A DNA stretch of 64,000 nucleotides from Bacteroidales bacterium UBA6248 (lineage in GTDB: Bacteria > Bacteroidota > Bacteroidia > Bacteroidales > Lentimicrobiaceae): NCBI GenBank assembly GCA_002441345.1, contig DJVU01000009.1, positions 29,584-93,583 of the forward strand, read 5' to 3'. Below are positions 55,309 through 64,000 of this stretch, in pieces. The number at the start of each line of letters is the position of its first letter. Position 1 is the stretch's first letter. Under the pieces are notes generated by a model. That model did no database searches, was not told where the DNA came from, and saw nothing but the letters and a program-made list of their open reading frames with translations. Made by a program: the position numbers and the translations under genes.

Positions 55309-55799
55309 AATTTTCGAATTTGCGGTTTACACTAACCAGTTCTGCTGCTGAGTCGATTGCATCCATAAAATTTTGGCCGGATACAGACATCCTGACAAAC
55401 TACAATCAGCCTGAAGCAGATCCAGGTATTAATTTAATTATATTTCTGAAAATCAATAAAATATGAGTGCTAACTCAGAGAGTTTCTTATTCACTAAAGA
55501 TAAGTTATTTGCGTTTAATCCGTGCGATGCAATTTTGAAAAGTGATAAATAAAAGATATCAGAAATGGCAGGATTCCCTTACTTCAAACGTGTGCGTGAT
55601 GAAATCAGAGAGCAATTCTGCTGCTTTTTGCGATATGGATGCATATGTGCCGGAGATTCGGAGAAGCAGGACTATGAATCCGGAAACGGAGAGCAGAAGA
55701 CCTGAGAAGTTGCATACGGAGATTGTTTTTTTAGGATTCGCGTTTGTGATTTGCGATGAAAACGTGTAGGTTTGGAAGGAATTTCAACGACACCATCTC
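55309..55799. other. Intergenic, no gene supported
   Basis: About 490 bp between the divergent metallopeptidase and priA genes. A 75-codon frame at 55542-55769 starts at GTG and has no family likeness, so it is not called. No clear promoter was seen. Confidence 0.4.
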
Positions 55800-58304
55800 T
55801 TGGCTGAAAAGGACTATATAACCCTGTTTGCAGAAATACTTCTGCCCCTTCCCGTTAAGGGATATTTCACCTATCGCATCCCACAGGAACTTAAGGGGGA
55901 GGTGGAAGCGGGCAAGCGCGTTGTGGTTCAGTTCGGACAGAAGAAATTTTATACGGGCCTTGTCAGAAGGATTCACGAAAATCCGCCAAAGGTACTATCG
56001 CTTAAGTATGTGCTGGCGGTACTGGATCCTTTTCCGGTGGTGAATGAAAACCAGTTTCTGCTGTGGGAGTGGATGGCAGGATACTACATGTGTACCGTGG
56101 GCGAGGTGATGAACGTTGCCCTGCCTTCGGCGTACAAACTGGCAAGCGAAACACGTGTGCTGCTCGATCCTTCGTATGTGCACGACAGCGAAGTGCTCAG
56201 CGATCGTGAATTTCAGGTGGTTGAAGCACTGGACATACAGGCCGTTTTATCCTTAACCGATATCAGCCGCATTGTTGGAATTGCCAAAGTGGTACCTCTG
56301 GTAAAAACGATGATTGAAAAAGGTATTATTCGTGTTGAGGAAGAGATAACCGAGCGTTATAAACCCAAAACAGAAATGTACGTGCGTTTGGCGGAAGCTT
56401 ATACGGATGAGGTCCGGCTGAACCAGCGCATGGATGAACTAAGCAAAAGGGCTTTCAAACAGCTTCAGACATTATTGGCTTATCTCAGCCTTTCGCGGTG
56501 TTTTTCGGGCACTCCGAAGGAGGTGTCGCGGCCTGAATTGCTCTCCACGCAAGGCATAACCGCTGCCCAGCTGGATGCGCTCGTTAAAAAGGGAATACTG
56601 GAGCTGTATTCGCGCGAGGTAAGCAGGCTGCTGCACGATGAAGCCATTGAAGCAGCTTCGGACATCCTTCTCACCGATTCTCAGTCTCAAGCCCTGAATC
56701 AGCTTAAAGAGAAAATTGACGGCAACGGCATTGTTCTGCTGAAAGGAGTAACCTCGAGCGGTAAAACGGAGATTTATATCAAATTGATTGCGGAAACAAT
56801 TGCATCCGGCAGACAGGTTCTGTACCTGTTGCCTGAAATAGCGCTAACTACTCAGATTATCAGGCGGCTTCAGCGGTATTTTGGCAGTAATGTGGGGGTA
56901 TACCATTCGAAATACAATGAATTTGAACGCATAGAGATATGGAATAAAGCCAATATTCCCCTGGCGGGAAGCCTTGATCATCAGCCCTATCGGATAATTC
57001 TGGGTGCACGTTCGGCTTTGTTTCTGCCATTCCATAATCCGGGTCTTATTATCGTGGATGAGGAGCACGATAATTCGTACAAGCAGGCCGATCCGGCGCC
57101 GCGTTACAATGCCCGTGACGCTGCCACAATGATGGGTATGCTGCATAAATGCCCCGTTTTGCTCGGATCGGCAACCCCCTCTTTAGAGAGTTATTATAAT
57201 GCCGCCAGCGGCAAATATGGCCTGGTTGAGCTCGGCGAACGGTATGGCAATATTGAAATGCCTGAAATCCGGATTGTAAACATACGGGAAGAAGCCCGCA
57301 TGAAACGAATGAAGTCGCACTTCTCCCCCCAACTGCTGCAGGCAGTTAAAGAATCGCTGGATGCAGGCACACAGGTAATATTGTTTCAGAATCGCCGCGG
57401 TTTTTCGCTGCGGCTGGAATGCGATACATGCCACCAAAGCCCGGGATGCATAAACTGCGATGTTACCCTGACCTATCACAAGCATATTAACATGCTTAAA
57501 TGCCATTATTGCGGGTATAGCATCCCGGTTCCTTCCACCTGCCCCGAATGCCAGAGTCCGGCTCTGGTAATGAGAGGCTTCGGAACAGAAAAAGTTGAAG
57601 AAGAACTTGCTATACTGTTCCCTGAAGCGATAATTGCACGAATGGACCTGGATACAACACGTACGAAAAATGCCTATCAGCGGATTATCGGAGATTTTGA
57701 AACCGGCAAAACCGACATACTGGTGGGCACTCAGATGGTAACCAAGGGCCTCGACTTTGATAATGTAAGTCTGGTTGGTGTGCTGAATGCCGACGGCATG
57801 ATGAGTTATCCCGATTTCAGATCCATAGAGCGCAGCTATCAGCTTATGGCTCAGGTAAGTGGCAGGGCAGGACGAAAGAATAAGCGCGGAACGGTAATCA
57901 TTCAAACCGGAAATCCGGAACATCCGTTGCTGAAATGGGTTGTTAACGATGACTACAATTCCATGTTTCAGCAACAGTTGTCGGACAGGTACCGTTACCA
58001 GTATCCTCCGTATAACCGTTTGGTTGAGATTAGTTTACGGCATCGTGATCAGGAAGTACTGAATAACGGTGCTGCCGTGCTTGCCGGAATGCTTAAACCT
58101 GTGTTCGGAAAACAGTTGCTGGGCCCGGAATATCCCATCGTATCGCGGATCCGGAATTTATTTATCAAGAATATTATTTTGAAAATCGGCAAGGGACAGC
58201 ATGGGAAACAGCAGAAACTGGAACTAAAGAACCTGCTTGCGAAATTCGGTGAATTGCAGGGATACAAAAGCATCAGGGTAACGGTGGATGTTGACCCGGT
58301 TTAA
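55800..58304 (+). CDS. priA: Primosomal replication restart helicase PriA (TTG start)
   Basis: 834 residues. The N-terminal DNA-binding domain starts VKGYFTYRIP. The helicase core has Walker A GVTSSGKT (316-323), the DEEH box (Asp420), and ILGARSALFLPF. The zinc-binding cluster CDTCHQSPGCINCD and CHYCGYSIPVPSTCPEC carries eight Cys. The late helicase motifs include ILVGTQMVTKGLDF and VSGRAGRKNKRGTV. It reloads the replisome at stalled forks. No ATG occurs between the upstream stop (55767) and the conserved N-terminus, so the TTG at 55800 is the probable start. Confidence 0.96.
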   Translation: MAEKDYITLFAEILLPLPVKGYFTYRIPQELKGEVEAGKRVVVQFGQKKFYTGLVRRIHENPPKVLSLKYVLAVLDPFPVVNENQFLLWEWMAGYYMCTVGEVMNVALPSAYKLASETRVLLDPSYVHDSEVLSDREFQVVEALDIQAVLSLTDISRIVGIAKVVPLVKTMIEKGIIRVEEEITERYKPKTEMYVRLAEAYTDEVRLNQRMDELSKRAFKQLQTLLAYLSLSRCFSGTPKEVSRPELLSTQGITAAQLDALVKKGILELYSREVSRLLHDEAIEAASDILLTDSQSQALNQLKEKIDGNGIVLLKGVTSSGKTEIYIKLIAETIASGRQVLYLLPEIALTTQIIRRLQRYFGSNVGVYHSKYNEFERIEIWNKANIPLAGSLDHQPYRIILGARSALFLPFHNPGLIIVDEEHDNSYKQADPAPRYNARDAATMMGMLHKCPVLLGSATPSLESYYNAASGKYGLVELGERYGNIEMPEIRIVNIREEARMKRMKSHFSPQLLQAVKESLDAGTQVILFQNRRGFSLRLECDTCHQSPGCINCDVTLTYHKHINMLKCHYCGYSIPVPSTCPECQSPALVMRGFGTEKVEEELAILFPEAIIARMDLDTTRTKNAYQRIIGDFETGKTDILVGTQMVTKGLDFDNVSLVGVLNADGMMSYPDFRSIERSYQLMAQVSGRAGRKNKRGTVIIQTGNPEHPLLKWVVNDDYNSMFQQQLSDRYRYQYPPYNRLVEISLRHRDQEVLNNGAAVLAGMLKPVFGKQLLGPEYPIVSRIRNLFIKNIILKIGKGQHGKQQKLELKNLLAKFGELQGYKSIRVTVDVDPV

Positions 58305-58477
58305 GATGTCACGGTTGCATACCTTGCGGGGATATTGTAATGTGCTGCGATAAATCGTTGTATCTTCTGTCCGCCTTTTATTGTAAATTTGCGATCAAAG
58401 TTCAATCCGTTGCGGTTGAAAGCTATATATCTCATCGCCCGGTTCTTGCAGGGGCGATTTCATGAAAAACTGATCCG

Positions 58478-59590
58478 ATGGAAGAAACAGAAAATATATC
58501 ACCTGAAAAAAATCACTTTATCACACGCGGCTGCTGCCACCAGCCGAGCCTGATTCATAAAAACGACAACCTGTACCGGAACGGATTCTGTAAACTGGAT
58601 GTTTTCGACTGGCTTGATTTTGTGCCCCTTCCGGAAGGAAATAAACCGTTCGACTGCATTGAGGTGCGGTTTAAGAACAATCGCAAGGACTTTTTCCGGA
58701 TTGCCTGTGAAACCGATCTTCACACCGGAGATATAGTAGCTGTGGAAGCCAATCCCGGGCACGACATTGGGATTGTAACACTTACCGGGGAAATCGTCAG
58801 GCTTCAGATGAAGAAGCGGTCGGTGGATCCGGAAAAAGATGAGATCCGGAAAGTATACCGTAAGGCACGCCTCAGCGATATTGAAAAATGGATTACGGCA
58901 GTGGAGAAGGAAGACCGGACGATGTTCCGGACCCGCGAAATCGCTTCGGGACTGAATCTGAAGATGAAGATCAACGATGTGGAGTATCAGGGAGACGATA
59001 CAAAAGCCATTTTCTACTATACGGCCGATGAGCGTGTCGACTTCAGGGAGCTGATCAAAATTCTGGCCGATGAGTTTAAGGTCAGGATAGAGATGCGGCA
59101 GATCGGAGCCCGTCAGGAGGCTGCCCGGCTCGGCGGCATAGGAACCTGTGGCAGAGAGCTTTGCTGCTCTACATGGCTAAACAGCTTCCATACCGTGAGT
59201 ACCAATGCTGCAAGGATTCAGCAGCTTTCGCTGAATCCCCAGAAACTGGCCGGACAATGCGGCAAGCTTAAATGCTGCCTTAATTATGAATTTTCGGGTT
59301 ATGCCGAAGCACTGAAGAATTTTCCGCCCGACGATACCATTCTGAATACGCGCAAAGGCGATGCCTTTGCCCAGAAAATAGACGTCTTTGCCGGAGTAAT
59401 GTGGTATGCCTATAAATCGGATCCCAACAACCTGATGGCGATACCGGTGGAACAGGTCAGGGAAATTATAGCCATGAACGGTAAGGGTACGCCTGTCGAA
59501 AAACTGGAGAATTATGCCAGGAAGGTGGAGAAAAAGATTGATTTTGAAAACGTTGTCGGACAGGAGGACCTGCGTAGATTTGATAAGTAA
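58478..59590 (+). CDS. ricT: RicT/YaaT-like PSP1 domain protein
   Basis: 370 residues. The PSP1 C-terminal region (about 55-260) includes IEVRFKNNRKDFFRI, VRIEMRQIGARQEAARLGGIG and the two Cys pairs GTCGRELCCSTW and GQCGKLKCCLNY that bind an iron-sulfur cluster in the Ric complex. In Bacillus the complex influences RNA processing and development; the role in Bacteroidota is not well defined. The order PSP1 gene, gldH, PBP1A is a familiar one in Bacteroidota. A 105-residue C-terminal extension follows the PSP1 core. Confidence 0.9.
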   Translation: MEETENISPEKNHFITRGCCHQPSLIHKNDNLYRNGFCKLDVFDWLDFVPLPEGNKPFDCIEVRFKNNRKDFFRIACETDLHTGDIVAVEANPGHDIGIVTLTGEIVRLQMKKRSVDPEKDEIRKVYRKARLSDIEKWITAVEKEDRTMFRTREIASGLNLKMKINDVEYQGDDTKAIFYYTADERVDFRELIKILADEFKVRIEMRQIGARQEAARLGGIGTCGRELCCSTWLNSFHTVSTNAARIQQLSLNPQKLAGQCGKLKCCLNYEFSGYAEALKNFPPDDTILNTRKGDAFAQKIDVFAGVMWYAYKSDPNNLMAIPVEQVREIIAMNGKGTPVEKLENYARKVEKKIDFENVVGQEDLRRFDK

Positions 59591-59800
59591 TGTTCGGTTC
59601 GGGATACCGTAAGCCGTTTATTCAGTGCCGGAAGTCCGGATATTTTCGTTTGAAATGCCGGGAATCAGATACTCTTTTTTCAGGCAATTATAATGCAGGA
59701 GTGCTGGGATGCGTTAACATAATGCCGGTATGCTCCGGCGGAGACCCGCAGATAAAAAACAGCTGTGTTTTGTGGGATTTTTTTTGACAATAGTTTTTTG

Positions 59801-60280
59801 ATGATGAATAGTATGGTTGTAATCCGAAATCTGCTTTCCGCAGTGTTTGCGATTTTTTTTCTTGCTTCCTGCGACAGCAGCAAGTACTTCGACGAGAATC
59901 TGAGTCTCCCCGGCGATGCATGGCCTATGGATGAAGCTCTGACCTTCAATGTAAATATCGACGATACGGTGAGCACCTACCGCTTTTTCATCAATGTCAG
60001 AAACAGCACATCCTACAAATACAACAACATTTACTTTTTCCTTACCACCACCTATCCGGGCGGAGGGATGTCGCGCGATACCATTGAATGCATGCTGGCT
60101 GCACGCGACGGTTCCTGGCTGGGAAGGGGAAGCGGGAAGTATCGCGATAGCCGCATTCCCATTCGTACACAGATTCGCTTTCCCCGAAAGGGCGAATATG
60201 TCTTGCGCCTGAATCAGGCAATGCGTGAAGAAATTTTACCCGGGATTTCGGAAGCAGGTATCAGGCTTGAAAAGGAATAA
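59801..60280 (+). CDS. gldH: Gliding motility lipoprotein GldH
   Basis: About 159 residues from the ATG at 59801; ATGs at 59804 and 59813 are close alternatives. The lipobox FLASC is followed by DSSKYFDENLSLPGDAW. The GldH core has VSTYRFFINVRNSTSYKYNNIYFFL and FPRKGEYVLRLNQAMREE, matching the family size of about 160. GldH is needed for gliding in Flavobacterium johnsoniae, but non-gliding Bacteroidota also keep it. It lies between the ricT-like and PBP1A genes, the conserved arrangement. Confidence 0.92.
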   Translation: MMNSMVVIRNLLSAVFAIFFLASCDSSKYFDENLSLPGDAWPMDEALTFNVNIDDTVSTYRFFINVRNSTSYKYNNIYFFLTTTYPGGGMSRDTIECMLAARDGSWLGRGSGKYRDSRIPIRTQIRFPRKGEYVLRLNQAMREEILPGISEAGIRLEKE

Positions 60281-60349
60281 ATTCCGGAGTATGTATCGGA
60301 TGCTCATGCTATTGAGGAGATAGAAATACAGAACGAATTATTTTTTGCA

Positions 60350-62704
60350 ATGACTAAGAAACAAAAGAGCGAAACGGCAGGAACCGGTTTATGGATTGCC
60401 AGATTCTGGAAAGCTTACTGGATTGTATTCGGATTTGTGGTATTGCTGTTTACCGTCATTTCGCTGGGATGGCTGGGTTTTATGCCTTCTTTCGAAGAGC
60501 TTGAAAATCCAAAGAGTAATCTGGCTTCCGAGATCATTTCGGCAGACCAGGAACTGCTTGGTAAATACTACATCGAGAACCGCTCAAACATTAACTATTC
60601 CGAACTTTCACCAAACCTGGTACATGCAATTATTGCCACGGAGGATGCCCGGTTTGAAAAACACTCGGGTGTTGATGTGAAAGCGCTTTTCAGGGTAACG
60701 TTCGGACTGCTTACAGGTACAAATAAGGGGGGCGGGAGTACGCTTAGTCAGCAACTGGCAAAGAACCTGTTTCCCCGAAAAGCCAACCGCAATTTTTTTG
60801 AAACGGTTTTTATCAAGCTCAAGGAGTGGGTTACAGCCATAAAACTGGAGCGAAATTATACCAAAGAGGAAATTATTGCCATGTATTTTAATACCGTTGA
60901 CTTCGGTGCCAATTCGTTTGGTGTGAAGTCGGCGGCAAAAACGTTCTTCAATAAGGAGCCGCTGGAGCTTACCATCGAGGAATCGGCTATGCTGGTCGGT
61001 ATGCTTAAGGCCCCCACTTTTTACAGCCCTGTTCGTAATCCCGAAAGGGCAATCAAACGCAGGGAAGTAGTTCTGCACCAGATGGAGAAGTACGATTACA
61101 TCAGCGGGCAGGCTTACGACTCAATACGACAGATACCGCTTGATATGTCGAGATACCGTCAGCAGGATCATACTTCCGGTACTGGTACATATTTCAGAGA
61201 ATACCTTCGAATGGCAATGTCGGCAAAAAAGCCAAACCGTAAGAACTACATCGACAAGCAAATGTATGCCGAGGATTCCATGCAGTGGGCTATGAACCCG
61301 ATCTACGGCTGGATCGAAAAAAATCTCAAACCCGACGGCTCAAAATATAACTTGTATAAAGACGGGCTTCGCATCTACACAACCATTAATTCGCGCATGC
61401 AGCGGTATGCCGAGGAAGCGGTGGCCGAACACATGGGCAACGATATACAACCTGCATTTTTTAAACACTGGAAGGGCAGGGAAGAGGCACCGTTCGACTT
61501 TCCAAGGAGTCAGGTTAAAGATGAAGCCCATAAGCTTATGGTAGCTTCGATGAAACGCTCGGACAGATACCGCCGCATGAAAGCTGCCGATATGCCCGAG
61601 GATTCAATACAACTGGCGTTCCATACGAAAGTTCCGATGAAGGTCTTCACCTATAAAGGGGAGCGCGATACCATTATGACTCCTTGGGATTCAATTCGTT
61701 ATTGTAAGTTTTTCCTTCAGGCCGGACTTATGTCGGTGGAGCCTCAGACCGGATTTGTGCGCGCTTATGTGGGAGGTATTAACTACAGTCACTTCCAGTA
61801 CGATCACGTTAAGATGGCCAAGCGTCAGGTCGGCTCCACATTTAAGCCTTTCGTGTATACGCTTGCCATGCAGGAGGGCGATTTTTCGCCCTGTACCAAG
61901 GTGGCCAATATACAGTACAGCATCGATCTGCCCGAGGGCGGAAAATGGGAACCGAGAAATGCCAATGATTTTAAGAAAGGTGAAATGGTGACGCTCAAGG
62001 AAGCCCTGGCTAACTCCATCAACTGGATTTCAGCGTTTCTCATCAAGCGGTATTCGCCCATGGCAGTAATTAAAATTGCCCGGAAAATGGGAGTGGTCAG
62101 TCCGATAGATCCAGTACCATCCATTTCGCTGGGGACCCCCGACCTTACACTCTACGAAATGGTAGGAGCCATGAACACCTATGCGGCAAAGGGTGTTTAT
62201 ATCGAACCTTTGTTTGTTACCAGAATAGAAGATAAAAACGGGAATGTGCTTGCACGTTTCATTCCCCGGCAGGAAGAGGCAATGAGCGAGGAAACCGCTT
62301 TCCTGATGCTTGAACTGATGAAGGGTGTAGTGGAAAGCGGTACCGGCGTGCGCTTGCGTTACAAATACGGGCTCACAAACACTATCGCCGGAAAAACCGG
62401 AACAACGCAGAATAATTCCGACGGCTGGTTTATGGGGCTTACACCCGATCTGGTTACGGGCGTATGGGTAGGTGGTGAGGACAGGAGTGTACGCTTCAGA
62501 ACCATAACACTTGGTCAGGGTGCCAATATGGCGCTGCCTATCTGGGCACTGTATATGAAACGGATTTATGCCGATCCAGCGCTCAGCGTATCACAGGGCG
62601 ATTTTGAGCGGCCGGCTACCCCGCTCTCAGTAGAGATAGATTGCAGAAAATACGAAGAGTCGCAGAAAAAAGATATGAACCGGTTTAATCCGGGCGATTT
62701 TTAA
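60350..62704 (+). CDS. Penicillin-binding protein 1A (bifunctional transglycosylase/transpeptidase)
   Basis: 784 residues. One N-terminal membrane helix (about 22-45) is followed by a GT51 transglycosylase domain with ATEDARFEKHSGVD (catalytic Glu98), GGGSTLSQQLAKNLF and RNYTKEEIIAMYFNTV. The transpeptidase domain has the active Ser496 in VGSTFKPF, the SIN motif and KTGTTQ at 682. It polymerises and cross-links peptidoglycan in the periplasm. It follows gldH by about 70 bp and precedes a membrane protein gene by 15 bp. Confidence 0.96.
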   Translation: MTKKQKSETAGTGLWIARFWKAYWIVFGFVVLLFTVISLGWLGFMPSFEELENPKSNLASEIISADQELLGKYYIENRSNINYSELSPNLVHAIIATEDARFEKHSGVDVKALFRVTFGLLTGTNKGGGSTLSQQLAKNLFPRKANRNFFETVFIKLKEWVTAIKLERNYTKEEIIAMYFNTVDFGANSFGVKSAAKTFFNKEPLELTIEESAMLVGMLKAPTFYSPVRNPERAIKRREVVLHQMEKYDYISGQAYDSIRQIPLDMSRYRQQDHTSGTGTYFREYLRMAMSAKKPNRKNYIDKQMYAEDSMQWAMNPIYGWIEKNLKPDGSKYNLYKDGLRIYTTINSRMQRYAEEAVAEHMGNDIQPAFFKHWKGREEAPFDFPRSQVKDEAHKLMVASMKRSDRYRRMKAADMPEDSIQLAFHTKVPMKVFTYKGERDTIMTPWDSIRYCKFFLQAGLMSVEPQTGFVRAYVGGINYSHFQYDHVKMAKRQVGSTFKPFVYTLAMQEGDFSPCTKVANIQYSIDLPEGGKWEPRNANDFKKGEMVTLKEALANSINWISAFLIKRYSPMAVIKIARKMGVVSPIDPVPSISLGTPDLTLYEMVGAMNTYAAKGVYIEPLFVTRIEDKNGNVLARFIPRQEEAMSEETAFLMLELMKGVVESGTGVRLRYKYGLTNTIAGKTGTTQNNSDGWFMGLTPDLVTGVWVGGEDRSVRFRTITLGQGANMALPIWALYMKRIYADPALSVSQGDFERPATPLSVEIDCRKYEESQKKDMNRFNPGDF

Positions 62705-62719
62705 TCAAACCTGATTATT

Positions 62720-64000
62720 ATGTGGCAAAGAATTTCGGGACTGTTCAGGCAAAAGGGGTTGGAATCATCCCGTTATTCACTTTCTTTTATTGTATTTCTT
62801 GTTCTTTCGGCAGCAATAATTGCGGTTAACCTGAGAATCCGTGAGTACGAAAAACCTTTCCGGGTTATACAGGATGATGTAAATCAGTATTATATCTACC
62901 TGCCGGCAGCATTCGTTTATCAGGATCCCTTATTCAGTTTCTACGACTCTCCGGGATATGACAGATCCCGGGTATACCTGGCAAGAAGCCCTGAAACCGG
63001 AAACCGAATCCCCAAGATGTCGATGGGGATGGCAATCGTTTACAGCCCCTTTTTCCTGGCAGCACATTACGGTTATGTCTCATGGGCTGCACCGGAAACC
63101 GATTTTTACGGTCTCCCATACCGGTTTGCCCTTACAGCAGGATCGATGATATATTTTATTATCGGACTGTGGCTTCTGCGCAGAATATTGCTGCGTTACT
63201 TCAGCGATTTGGTTACCGCCATCACAATTTTCGTGGTTGGCGCAGGAACGAATATTCTCTGGTACGTAACGCATGAGCCGGCTATGCCGCACGTTTTTGA
63301 TTTTACACTCGTACTTGCTCTTACTGAACTTACATACCGCTGGGTGAACAAACCAGGTTATCTGAAAGCGATATCCATAGGCATTGTACTTGGACTACTG
63401 ATACTTATACGGCCGAATAACATCGTATTCGGTGTTATTGTTCTTCTGATGCCCGGCGATTTCCGTTTCACGTTCCGGTCGCGAATGCGACTATTTCTTA
63501 CTAACTACAGGCAAACAATGCTTATAGTTGCAGGCGTTCTTCTGGTTTGGCTTCCGCAACTGCTTTTCTGGAAGTATGCAGGCGGCAGCTGGTTTTATTA
63601 TTCCTACGGGAAAGAGGGGTTCTTCTTTGAGAATCCTCAGGTTATCAGCAGCTGGTTCAGCTGGAGGAAAGGATGGCTTTTGTATACTCCTCTGATGGCA
63701 CTAACACTTCCCGGACTTTACTTTTTGTATAAACGCAAGCTGGGCTTGTTCCTGCCTCTTCTGGTAATTCTTGTACTTTTTACCTGGATCAATTCTTCCT
63801 GGTGGTGCTGGTGGTTTGGCGGAAGCTTCGGGAACAGGTCGTATATTGATGCGTACGGACTTTTCGCCCTGGCTGTTGCCGCAACGGTTGAGGCCGTTCT
63901 GAAGTCGCGCAAACCGTTGTTGCGGGGAGTGTTTCTGTCCGTCGCAGGATTGCTTGTGATGCTGAATCTGTTTCAGCACTGGCAATACCGCCATGGATAT
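62720..64000 (+). CDS. Multi-pass membrane protein, GT-C glycosyltransferase-like, cut by window edge
   Basis: The frame is open for 427 codons from the ATG at 62720 to the end of the window, so it continues to the right. It has one N-terminal helix (about 18-38), an extracytoplasmic loop (IQDDVNQYYIYLPAAFVYQD) and at least eight further helices. The Asp-rich first loop, the YLPA motif and the late WWCWWFGGSFGNR stretch resemble GT-C type lipid-linked sugar transferases, but no sure family match is visible. It starts 15 bp after the PBP1A stop and is probably co-transcribed, which would fit a cell-envelope role. Confidence 0.75.
   Translation, partial: MWQRISGLFRQKGLESSRYSLSFIVFLVLSAAIIAVNLRIREYEKPFRVIQDDVNQYYIYLPAAFVYQDPLFSFYDSPGYDRSRVYLARSPETGNRIPKMSMGMAIVYSPFFLAAHYGYVSWAAPETDFYGLPYRFALTAGSMIYFIIGLWLLRRILLRYFSDLVTAITIFVVGAGTNILWYVTHEPAMPHVFDFTLVLALTELTYRWVNKPGYLKAISIGIVLGLLILIRPNNIVFGVIVLLMPGDFRFTFRSRMRLFLTNYRQTMLIVAGVLLVWLPQLLFWKYAGGSWFYYSYGKEGFFFENPQVISSWFSWRKGWLLYTPLMALTLPGLYFLYKRKLGLFLPLLVILVLFTWINSSWWCWWFGGSFGNRSYIDAYGLFALAVAATVEAVLKSRKPLLRGVFLSVAGLLVMLNLFQHWQYRHGY

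Noticed and set aside
55542..55769. 75-codon frame between the metallopeptidase and priA genes
   Set aside because: GTG start, no recognisable motif and no supporting context.
59590..59787. 65-codon frame between the ricT-like gene and gldH
   Set aside because: It overlaps the ricT stop, has no domain likeness, and most of it is ordinary spacer.

Overview
The window looks like a chromosomal segment of a Bacteroidota bacterium, probably an environmental, anaerobic or facultative member of the Bacteroidales/Marinilabiliales type (inference). Evidence: a SusC/SusD pair, gldH, a type IX secretion (T9SS) C-terminal sorting domain, lipoproteins with LASC/TSC lipoboxes, signal peptides that leave Gln at the mature N-terminus, and promoters of the Bacteroidota TAnnTTTG type. 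No tRNA, rRNA, CRISPR array, transposase or phage gene was seen. Both ends cut a gene: a GH144-like lipoprotein at the left edge and a multi-pass membrane protein at the right edge.

Layout. 1-2911: a sugar MFS transporter and a GH144-like beta-glucanase on the minus strand. 3232-9849: a six-gene minus-strand operon (octaheme cytochrome c, membrane cytochrome b, three rhodanese-family proteins, an outer-membrane porin) with a strong terminator, divergent from a Crp/Fnr regulator. The 183-bp divergent region carries a perfect TTGAT-N4-ATCAA box and two further dyads. This is the most system-like unit in the window and looks like an Fnr-controlled sulfur respiration or sulfur-transfer module. 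9883-22497: M14 peptidase, TonB-dependent receptor-like barrel, hybrid propeller histidine kinase without a partner regulator, DAACS symporter, T9SS-exported BNR protein, TetR regulator, tRNA dihydrouridine synthase. 22513-28985: FtsX-type permease, TPR protein, phosphoglycerate kinase. 29105-31410: a small Zn-ribbon gene divergent from three tandem short ssb paralogues. 32029-36608: PIN-PhoH protein, AraC/GyrI regulator, glutaminyl cyclase-like lipoprotein, nitroreductase. 36665-41771: NtrY/NtrC-like two-component system divergent from an HlyD adaptor and MacB-like ATPase, with a sigma-54-like promoter ahead of the adaptor. 42491-44874: arginine decarboxylase and a ureohydrolase with an altered metal site. 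45437-53286: a polysaccharide utilisation locus (PKD surface lipoprotein, SusC, SusD, GH30). 53355-64000: deoxyhypusine synthase-like protein, neutral zinc metallopeptidase, priA, ricT-like gene, gldH, PBP1A and a partial membrane protein.

How the genes may work together. The octaheme protein and cytochrome b can form a quinol-to-periplasm electron path, with the rhodaneses handling sulfane sulfur and the porin admitting oxyanions. GH144, the MFS carrier, SusCD and GH30 suggest beta-glucan use. Arginine decarboxylase, the ureohydrolase and the deoxyhypusine synthase-like protein suggest an unusual polyamine route. The glutaminyl cyclase-like enzyme fits the many exported proteins here that begin with Gln after signal cleavage. 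These functional links are inference from domains and gene order; all domain calls come from reading motifs, not from database searches.
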